A DNA stretch of 28,606 nucleotides from DATARH01 sp035309005. Lineage in GTDB: Bacteria; Pseudomonadota; Alphaproteobacteria; ATCC43930; CGMCC-115725. This document shows positions 6,269-12,160 of this stretch, piece by piece. Location: positions 1 through 28,606 of the forward strand of contig DATGFP010000031.1 in the NCBI GenBank assembly GCA_035309005.1, written 5' to 3'. A model generated the notes under the pieces. The model was not told where the DNA came from and did no database searches. It saw only the letters and a program-made list of their open reading frames with translations. How positions within the stretch are numbered: the stretch's first letter is position 1; each line of letters begins with the position of its first letter. A program made the translations under genes and the position numbers.

Positions 6269-7453
6269 CTATTCGGCGGCGGCGGCGATCTTGGCGCTGC
6301 GGAACGCCGGCATGACCTCCTTCGAGAAGCGGTCGAGGTCTTCCAGCTGGATGTCGAGCGGGGTGCCGAGCGGCGTCGCGCAGATCACCCGATCGAGGCC
6401 GGGGTAGCGCTTCTCTACCGCCTTCAGCTGCTCGATGATGTCGGCTGGGGTGCCGGCGAGGAAGCCGCCCGCCTTCACCGCGTCCTCGATCGTCGGCAGC
6501 TTGACGGTGCCGGCCAGCACCGGGTCGCGCATCGCCGCGATCTGCTCGTCGCTGAGCGCGCGCACGAGGCGCAATTCGCCGAACATCTTCATGTTCTCCT
6601 CGTAATGCGGCGCGGCTTCGCGGATCGCCTGCTCGCGACTCGCCGCGATGTGGAACTGGTAGCCGAGCGCGAGCCGCTCACCGGGTTGCAACTGCACGCC
6701 GCGACGGGCATAGGCTTGGCGGAAGCCTTCCATATGGCGGTCAACCGCGCCGCCCTCCGCCGAGCCGCCACCAATGACGCCGCTGATGCCGTGCTTCGCC
6801 ATGAAGTCGAAGGCGCGCTCCGAGCCCGATTGTATCGGTTGCCAGCATTCGACCGGCCGGCGTTCGGGCGCCGGGACCAACGTAATCTCCTTCAGCGTAT
6901 AGCCGCGATACGGCACCTCCGGCGGGATCGTGTAGTACTTTCCCTTGTGCGAGAACGGCTTGCCCTCGAAGGCCTTGAAGATGACGTCGACGCCTTCCTC
7001 GAAATCCTCGCGGTTCGCCGCCTGGTCGATCAGCGGCCGGCCGAAGCTCTCGACCTCGCGGGTGTGGTAGCCGCGGGCGACGCCGAAAATCACCCGCCCG
7101 CCGGTCAGGATGTCAGCCATTGCGTAGTCTTCGGCGAGCCGCAGTGGATGCCACATCGGCACGACGTTAAAGCCGCAGCCGATCTTCAGGTTCTTCGTCA
7201 CGCCGCAGAGGTGCATCGCCATCATCAGCAGGTTCGGGATCAGCTCCGTCCCCTCGGGCTGGAAATGATGCTCCGCCATCCAGAACGTGTTGAAGCCGCG
7301 CTCGTCCATGCACTTGGCGTAGGTCACCACCTTGCGCAGCGCCTTGGCAAACTGCTCCTGCGGATAGCACCGATCGTTGATCGGCGTGCCCTTGTAGCCG
7401 AGGTTCTCCATGTCGGCGGTGCCGTAGTAGGAGCTGTCGAATTTCGTGATCAT
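6269..7453 (-). CDS. LLM-class (luciferase-like) flavin-dependent monooxygenase
   Basis: This 394-residue TIM-barrel protein of the bacterial luciferase superfamily shows FNTFWMAEHHF (the conserved AEHH at about 58-61), LKIGCGFNVVPMWHPLRLAEDYAMADILTGGR and FGVARGYHTREVESFG, followed by EVDVIFKAF-type helix text and a late GTPADIIEQLKAVE segment. Family members bind reduced FMN or F420 and oxygenate small organic substrates; this one has the length of the alkanal-monooxygenase-like group. Substrate is unknown. The next gene upstream on the same strand is a COG3618 amidohydrolase, 94 bases away, suggesting a small catabolic unit. The ATG has a GAGG ribosome-binding site about nine bases upstream. 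Confidence 0.88.
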   Translation of the reverse strand: MITKFDSSYYGTADMENLGYKGTPINDRCYPQEQFAKALRKVVTYAKCMDERGFNTFWMAEHHFQPEGTELIPNLLMMAMHLCGVTKNLKIGCGFNVVPMWHPLRLAEDYAMADILTGGRVIFGVARGYHTREVESFGRPLIDQAANREDFEEGVDVIFKAFEGKPFSHKGKYYTIPPEVPYRGYTLKEITLVPAPERRPVECWQPIQSGSERAFDFMAKHGISGVIGGGSAEGGAVDRHMEGFRQAYARRGVQLQPGERLALGYQFHIAASREQAIREAAPHYEENMKMFGELRLVRALSDEQIAAMRDPVLAGTVKLPTIEDAVKAGGFLAGTPADIIEQLKAVEKRYPGLDRVICATPLGTPLDIQLEDLDRFSKEVMPAFRSAKIAAAAE

Positions 7454-7547
7454 CGCTTGGGTCCTCGCAGCGCGGTGCCGCCGATATCACCGTATCGGAC
7501 GGGTTTTGTCTCGCCGTAATTTCGCAGGCTCGCCATGACGGGCCTGG

Positions 7548-8567
7548 TCAGTCGTTGCCGATCCGGTAGGCGCGCGCCGCCGTGTTATGGAACAACGCCG
7601 CCCGTTCGGAGGCGGAATATTGCTTGGAAAAGCGCTTGAAGGCGTTGAACAGGACCGGGTGGGAGAACGACACCTTGTCGACCGGGAAATTGCTTTCGAA
7701 CATGCAGCGATTGGGGCCGAATTTCTCAACGCAATAGCTCATCAACGGCGCCATCGCGGCCGCCAATTCCTCGGAGCCGATCGGCGTATCGCGGGTGTAC
7801 CAGTCGAACCCCATGCGAGGCATGCCGATGCCGCCGAGCTTGAGGTTGACGTTCGGGTATTGCGCGACCGCGGCGATGCCGCTGCGCCAGACGGCCAGCA
7901 CCTCATCGTCCTTGCCGGCGAAGGGGCCGCTCCGGTTGAGGCCGCCGAGGTGATTGAGCACAATCGTCAGGTCGGGCACGGCGCGGGCGAATTCCGCCAG
8001 CTCGGGCAATTGCGGAAAGCACACGCCGGTGTCGAGCGACAGCCCCATCCGCGCCAGCACCCGCGCTCCGGCGCGATATCCGGCGCTGGCCAGCACACCC
8101 TCACTTTCGCGGTTCTCGACGTCGGGGTGCGGGTCCCAGGTGACGGTGTGGCGGATGCCGCGGAAGCGGTTGGGGCTGGCCGCTTGCAGCGCCTGCAGTA
8201 CCACTTCCACGCGATCACCTAGTTTGAGATCGGCATGTCCGACGATCGCCGCCGCGGCGCGGCAGGGGCCATAAAGCCCGCTGGCGCTCGCCGCCGCCAA
8301 CCCCTGGACGAACTCGACCTCGCCGACCGGTCGCAGCTCGGCCGGCCCCGCGGGCCGGTACATCGCGCGCGCCTCGATGAAGACGGTCGAGCGCACGTTG
8401 TGGCCGCGGCCGAGATCGGCCATCAATTCGTGCAGCAGGTAGCGCTGATAGGGCACGCGCGCCGTGCGAAAATCCCAGAAATGATGGTGCGGATCGCAGA
8501 TTGCGATGTCCGGCTCGAGCGCGGCTTCTTCGGTCAGCGCCAGCCAGTCGTTGCCGCCGTACGGCAT
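7548..8567 (-). CDS. Amidohydrolase-2 family metal-dependent hydrolase (COG3618 type)
   Basis: This 339-residue TIM-barrel hydrolase has the metal-binding start ICDPHHHFWD (about residues 23-32), a mid-barrel FRGIRHTV, the conserved LNHLGG histidine, and a late MFESNFPVDK motif whose aspartate completes the metal site. COG3618 enzymes hydrolyse lactones (for example fucono-lactonase or 2-pyrone-4,6-dicarboxylate lactonase relatives). The exact substrate cannot be read. It precedes the LLM monooxygenase on the same strand, and a Baeyer-Villiger-like oxygenation followed by lactone hydrolysis is a reasonable but unproven pairing. The start ATG is preceded by GGGAGG at good spacing. Confidence 0.88.
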   Translation of the reverse strand: MPYGGNDWLALTEEAALEPDIAICDPHHHFWDFRTARVPYQRYLLHELMADLGRGHNVRSTVFIEARAMYRPAGPAELRPVGEVEFVQGLAAASASGLYGPCRAAAAIVGHADLKLGDRVEVVLQALQAASPNRFRGIRHTVTWDPHPDVENRESEGVLASAGYRAGARVLARMGLSLDTGVCFPQLPELAEFARAVPDLTIVLNHLGGLNRSGPFAGKDDEVLAVWRSGIAAVAQYPNVNLKLGGIGMPRMGFDWYTRDTPIGSEELAAAMAPLMSYCVEKFGPNRCMFESNFPVDKVSFSHPVLFNAFKRFSKQYSASERAALFHNTAARAYRIGND

Positions 8568-8620
8568 GATGCTGCCTCCCTCAGGCGATCACGGCTCCTT
8601 TAGAGCATATTCCGGGGCCG

Positions 8621-9418
8621 TCAGCCGCCCAATTCGAGCGTCACCGGCACGTGGTCCGATGCCCTGTCCCAGCTGCGGCTGTCGCGGTGGACCCGCGCCG
8701 CCGTCAGCCCGCCGACCAGCGGCGGCGTCACCCAAACGTGGTCGAGCCGGCGGCCGCGGTCGCTCGCCGCCCAGTCGCGGTTGCGGTAGCTCCACCAGGT
8801 GTAGAGACGCTGGTCCGGCGGCACGAAATGCCGCACCGCGTCGACAAACCCGCCGGCCTGCTGCAGCGCCGCGAGGCGTGCGACCTCAACCGGGGTATGG
8901 CTGACGACGCCGAGCAATTGCTTGTGCGACCACACGTCGGTTTCGAGCGGCGCGATGTTGAGATCGCCGACCGCGATCATCTTGCGCCCGGCATCGCGCT
9001 CGGCGGCGAACCATGCCGTCAGCTCGTCGAGAAACTGCAGCTTGTGGGCGAATTTCGGGTTGGCCTCGGGGTCGGGCACGTCGCCGCCGGCCGGCACGTA
9101 GATGTTGTGCAATTCGATGCCGCCGGGCAGCTCGACGACGGCGTGGCGGCAATCGGTCCGGGCGCACCATGCCCGCGTCGCGGTGGCGGCGAACGGCAGG
9201 CGCGACAGGATTGCGACGCCGTTATAGCCCTTCATGCCGTGCACCAGCATATGGCGGTAGCCAAGATCCTCGAAGGCCTCGCGCGGGAACAGCTCGTCCG
9301 GCGTCTTGGTCTCCTGCAAGCACAATATTTCGGGCTGCTGTTCGGAGAGCAGCCGGCGGACGAGCTCGACGCGCAGCCGCACCGAGTTGATGTTCCAGGT
9401 AATGAGGCGCACCGCCAC
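8621..9418 (-). CDS. xthA: Exodeoxyribonuclease III
   Basis: This 265-residue member of the exonuclease-endonuclease-phosphatase fold has all ExoIII signature blocks in order: ITWNINSVRLR, LCLQETK (metal-binding Glu), YNGVAILSR, NIYVPAGGD, VGDLNIAP (catalytic Asp/Asn), TWWSYR, RRLDHVW and SDHVPV (catalytic His). It is an AP endonuclease and 3'-5' exonuclease in base-excision repair. In alphaproteobacteria xthA commonly follows lolA and ftsK; here a hydrolase gene and a structured gap separate it from lolA. Two GTG starts are possible, 9418 and 9412. The latter gives the family-typical MRLITWN. Confidence 0.95.
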   Translation of the reverse strand: MAVRLITWNINSVRLRVELVRRLLSEQQPEILCLQETKTPDELFPREAFEDLGYRHMLVHGMKGYNGVAILSRLPFAATATRAWCARTDCRHAVVELPGGIELHNIYVPAGGDVPDPEANPKFAHKLQFLDELTAWFAAERDAGRKMIAVGDLNIAPLETDVWSHKQLLGVVSHTPVEVARLAALQQAGGFVDAVRHFVPPDQRLYTWWSYRNRDWAASDRGRRLDHVWVTPPLVGGLTAARVHRDSRSWDRASDHVPVTLELGG

Positions 9419-9493
9419 CCGCCAGGTTCGATCGATTTGTCAGCTTGGCGGTGGGCGGCGGCCGCCGCAAGAGGGTGCCGCTGCAAACAAAGC

Positions 9494-9524
9494 GGCGCCC
9501 GGTCGGGGGGGAGGACCGGGCGCC
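9494..9524 (-). terminator. Strong hairpin terminator candidate in the xthA/hydrolase gap
   Basis: This is a perfect 11-bp stem, GGCGCCCGGTC with GACCGGGCGCC, and a nine-base loop that reads CTCCCCCCC on the minus strand. It is followed on that strand by the T-rich GCTTTGTTTG. It lies downstream of the hydrolase gene in the direction of transcription and 76 bases before xthA, so it fits a Rho-independent terminator for the upstream unit or for a small RNA encoded in the gap. Confidence 0.55.
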
Positions 9525-9714
9525 TTCTCTGTCAGAAGCGCTTGGGGGAAACCCGAACCCGCAGGGGAAACGGGGTCGGTTACAAGAGGGCTTTGGCACC
9601 CTCTCCGCTTCTGGAAACAGAAGATGGGGATGGCCCGGCCGCGGCGAAATGCGATTCGTGCATGCGAGCTTTCTGAAAAAGCATGCACGAATCGGGAACT
9701 TAAGCTTATTCCCG
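9525..9714 (-). other. Multi-hairpin intergenic element, candidate structured RNA or 3' UTR
   Basis: This gap contains several nested inverted repeats. An outer CAGAAGCG (9533-9540)/CGCTTCTG (9606-9613) closes around an inner AGAGGG/CCCTCT hairpin and a bulged AACC-GA-CCC/GGG-TC-GGTT stem, a three-way-junction layout. Further towards the hydrolase come a perfect 13-bp repeat (9653-9665 with 9681-9693) and CGGGAA/TTCCCG (9693-9698 with 9709-9714) ending right at the hydrolase stop. Open frames here have unconvincing composition. No promoter was found, so a 3'-UTR-derived RNA is as likely as an independent gene. Confidence 0.4.
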
Positions 9715-10497
9715 TTACGCTGCGCGGCGGTTTGTCGCAGATCCCGCTACGGTTGCATGGCAGGCTTGCGCGAACGCCGTGAACAGCGCGCGCGAGAACG
9801 GGTTTTCCAGCGCCTTGTATTCCGGGTGCCACTGCACGCCGACGACGAATCGCGCACCTGGCAGGCTGACCCCCTCGATCTGCCCGTCCGGCGCCACCGC
9901 CTCGACGACGAGATCGGCGGCCGGCCGATCGATCCCCTGGCCGTGCAGCGAGTTGACCATGATTTCGGCGGCACCGCCGGCCAGCTGCGTCAGCCTCCCC
10001 TCCGGCGTCAGCGCGACGCTGTGGGCGGGGCCGTAGCGCTGGTCGAGCGTCATCGCCCCGCGCCGCCGGCGGTGGTTGAAACGCTCGGGCATCTCGAAGA
10101 TGCGCTGATGCAGCGTGCCGCCAAGCGCGACGTTGAGCTCCTGGATGCCGCGGCAGATCGCCAACACCGGCAAGTCGCGGCGCACCGCCTCGCGGATCAG
10201 CGGCAACGTCGTCGCGTCGCGGTCGGGGTCGTGCAGCGTGCCTTCCTGGCTCGGCCGGCCGCCGTAGTGGTAAGGCTCGACATTACTCGGGCTGCCGGTA
10301 ATGAGCAGCCCGTCGAGCCGGTCGAGCAGCGCCGCGCAATCGGTTTTTGCGCCGATCGCCGGGATCAGCACCGGCATGCACCCGGCCGCCTCGATCAACG
10401 CATCCGAATAGCGCTCGCTCGCGGTGTGGAACGGGCGCTCGTGGATCATGCGAACGCAACACGGGATGCCAATGAACGGAACGCTGCGACCAGACAT
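9715..10497 (-). CDS. Gamma-glutamyl-GABA hydrolase family protein (peptidase C26, PuuD-like)
   Basis: This 260-residue class-I glutamine-amidotransferase-like hydrolase begins PFIGIPCCVRM, has LLITGSPSNVEPYHYG, the nucleophile elbow LAICRGIQELNV (catalytic Cys) and VGVQWHPEYK (catalytic His with the following Glu). The intermediate SLHGQGID segment is typical of PuuD/peptidase C26 proteins, which cleave gamma-glutamyl bonds, for example gamma-glutamyl-GABA in putrescine breakdown. No other putrescine genes are near, so the substrate is open. It sits between lolA and xthA, two genes usually adjacent in this class, and is therefore probably an insertion into that block. The ATG at 10497 is preferred over a TTG three bases earlier. 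Confidence 0.88.
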   Translation of the reverse strand: MSGRSVPFIGIPCCVRMIHERPFHTASERYSDALIEAAGCMPVLIPAIGAKTDCAALLDRLDGLLITGSPSNVEPYHYGGRPSQEGTLHDPDRDATTLPLIREAVRRDLPVLAICRGIQELNVALGGTLHQRIFEMPERFNHRRRRGAMTLDQRYGPAHSVALTPEGRLTQLAGGAAEIMVNSLHGQGIDRPAADLVVEAVAPDGQIEGVSLPGARFVVGVQWHPEYKALENPFSRALFTAFAQACHATVAGSATNRRAA

Positions 10498-10521
10498 CAA
10501 GGGCTCGCTTTTCTATTACTC

Positions 10522-11163
10522 TCAGCGGTTCGCGCCGCTGAAGAGATATTGATATTGAAACAGCCGGGGATCGAGCGCCATACCGAATTGCAAATCGGAC
10601 AGGTTGACGGTCGTCGTCTTGCCCTGCTGATCAACGACAATCCATTGCCTCAGCGCCAGTGGATTTTCGGTAAAGACCAGCGTCAGCGAGCCGGCGTCGG
10701 GCTGCGCCGTCTCGACCACCGTGACGCGCACCGCCGGCCCCGGATGATCGAAGCGGGTGACGACGACGTCCGACCCGAAATTGATCGGATCGCGCAGGAA
10801 GAACCAGGCGGGGGTCGAGCGCAGATCGTATTTCGACGTCTGGTTCAATTCCTTGTCCCAGTAATAGACCGAGGTCGCGTCGGCCAGGAGAGTAATCGGG
10901 CTGGGCGGATCGTATTCGAACCGCATTCGCCCCGGCCGCGCCACCCACACGCGCCCGCTGCTGCGCCCGCCGTTATTGGCGACCTGCTGAAACTGCGCGC
11001 TCATCGTGCGGATACCGTTGAGATAGACCGCGATCCGCTGCAATTCCAGCGTGTCCTGCGGGGTCAGCGCCGCCGGCACCGGCGCGGCCGCCGCAACCAC
11101 CGTGCCAAGCGCGAGCACCAGCACTGCGAGCGACGCGCGGCAGCATTGCGCAATGATCGTCAA
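10522..11163 (-). CDS. lolA: Outer-membrane lipoprotein carrier LolA
   Basis: This 213-residue periplasmic protein has a signal peptide (SLAVLVLALGTVVAAAA, cleavage near 27) and the LolA fold: LQRIAVYLNGIRTMSAQFQQ, then SSGRVWVARPGRMRFEYDPP, LLADATSVYYWDKELNQ and a C-terminal FTENPLALRQWIVVDQQGKTTTVNLSDL. LolA takes lipoproteins from LolCDE and passes them to the outer membrane. The 'GR.W..RPG+.RFEY' element is the family signature. The only in-frame initiator near the signal peptide is a TTG with an AGGGAAAGGG tract upstream. Its gap to ftsK contains an opposite-strand secreted protein, unlike the compact ftsK-lolA arrangement seen elsewhere. Confidence 0.93.
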   Translation of the reverse strand: MTIIAQCCRASLAVLVLALGTVVAAAAPVPAALTPQDTLELQRIAVYLNGIRTMSAQFQQVANNGGRSSGRVWVARPGRMRFEYDPPSPITLLADATSVYYWDKELNQTSKYDLRSTPAWFFLRDPINFGSDVVVTRFDHPGPAVRVTVVETAQPDAGSLTLVFTENPLALRQWIVVDQQGKTTTVNLSDLQFGMALDPRLFQYQYLFSGANR

Positions 11164-11632
11164 CGGGCGCCCTTTCCCTCATCGCGGCCGACAAGCGCAG
11201 CCTCAATCCAAATAGTCCCACCGCGGGCCGCTGCAATGCGGCTTAGCGCCTCGCCTTGGCGTCGATGTAATTGCTCTATCCGCATTGACGCGGGATGGCG
11301 CAAGGCCGGCGATGCGCCAGCCGGATCGCTTCAACAGCGCCTGCCAAATCGCCGCACTGCGCATCCTGTAAGCCTGTAATAGCTGGGAATCAGCAGGCAT
11401 GCATTCCCTCTCCAACCGACTGGCCGGTGGCAATCCGGATCGGTTCAATGCGTAATATATAGCAATATTCTCTAAAAGTCAAGAAGCCCGGCGCCCGGCT
11501 CGCTTTTGTCGCCGCGGCCGTCTCCGCGGCCGATTTCGCGCCGCCGTTCGCTGGGGACGGCTTGCGCCGGCGGCGCGCCGGATGTAACGCTCGGCTAACC
11601 TGCAAGGCGAACTCCGGATCGGGACGCGCGAC
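11164..11632. other. Long non-coding gap with an AT-rich promoter-like patch
   Basis: These 469 bases lie between divergent lolA and a small secreted-protein gene. An AT-rich patch at about 11444-11480 (containing AATAT/ATATT symmetry) stands out from the GC-rich surroundings. On the plus strand TTCAAT, 16 bases, TATTCT could be a promoter; on the minus strand TATATATTA is -10-like. Short hairpins occur at 11297-11318 (GGCGCA/TGCGCC) and 11385-11408 (GGGAAT/ATTCCC). No ORF in the stretch looks like protein. Confidence 0.35.
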
Positions 11633-12004
11633 ATGCTGCGATGGCTGGGAGTGGGCCTGCTCTTCGGTGCGGCCGTCGCGACGACCGCATGGGCGCAGGG
11701 CGCCGCCGCGTTCGACGGCCAATACGTCGGCGAATTGACCCTGACCCGGACCGTCAGCGGCGACTGCACCCCGCCGCCCCTGGCCGCGGTCTATCCGCTG
11801 AACGTCGCGCGCGGCGAAGTCAGCTTTGCCTACGTACCGCGCTTCGCCACCACGCTGCGCGGCCGGATCGACGCAAAAGGCAATTTCACCGCCGCCGCCC
11901 GCGTTCCCAGCGGCCTCATCCGGATGACCGGCCGCATCCAAGGCTTGAGCGCCACCGCCACCATCGCCTCCCCCAGCTGCAACTACACCTTCCAGACCAA
12001 GTAA
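11633..12004 (+). CDS. Small secreted hypothetical protein
   Basis: This 123-residue protein has a clear signal peptide (WLGVGLLFGAAVATTAWA, cleavage after AWA-Q). The mature part is beta-rich: AFDGQYVGELTLTRTVSGDC, VARGEVSFAYVPRFATTLRGRIDAKGNFTAAARV and IRMTGRIQGLSATATIASPSCNYTFQTK. The alternation 'F.G.YVGE.T' then 'L.G.ID..G.F....' resembles unnamed periplasmic proteins of Rhizobiales and Rhodospirillales. Two cysteines (in SGDC and SPSC) could form one disulfide. Function is unknown. It is the only plus-strand gene between lolA and ftsK and is followed by a REP-like element. Confidence 0.65.
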   Translation: MLRWLGVGLLFGAAVATTAWAQGAAAFDGQYVGELTLTRTVSGDCTPPPLAAVYPLNVARGEVSFAYVPRFATTLRGRIDAKGNFTAAARVPSGLIRMTGRIQGLSATATIASPSCNYTFQTK

Positions 12005-12017
12005 CCCGCGCCACCCG

Positions 12018-12106
12018 GTAGGGCGGATAAGCGGAGCGTCATCCGCCACCCAGACGCGGTGCAGCGGGCCGAACTTGGCGGAAGGCGCTGCGCTTTTCCG
12101 CCCTAC
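12018..12106. repeat. Inverted pair of REP-like units (GTAGGGCGGA... type)
   Basis: A 30-base unit starting GTAGGGCGGATAAGCG and ending ATCCGCC (12018-12047) is repeated in reverse orientation at 12077-12106, starting GGCGGAAGG and ending TTCCGCCCTAC. Each unit is itself partly palindromic (GGCGGA/TCCGCC), and the pair can form one long hairpin between the convergent small secreted-protein gene and ftsK. The motif 'GTAGGGCGGATAAGCG.AGCG..ATCCGCC' is a widespread proteobacterial extragenic repeat, so more copies are expected elsewhere in the genome. Confidence 0.75.
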
Positions 12107-12160
12107 GCCTGCGGTGCCCCGATATGACGTGATTTTTTTGCGGGACGGTCAGTGCACCGC

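Noticed and set aside
6200..7519. 439-codon plus-strand frame opposite the LLM monooxygenase.
   Set aside because: It is the antisense of a clear luciferase-family gene and shows no domain of its own.
9445..11379. 644-codon plus-strand frame over the hydrolase and lolA.
   Set aside because: It spans two recognised minus-strand genes and a hairpin-rich gap; the translated text has no protein-like pattern.
11203..11448. 81-codon minus-strand ORF in the lolA upstream gap.
   Set aside because: No ribosome site, no recognisable pattern and no matching codon composition; kept as non-coding.
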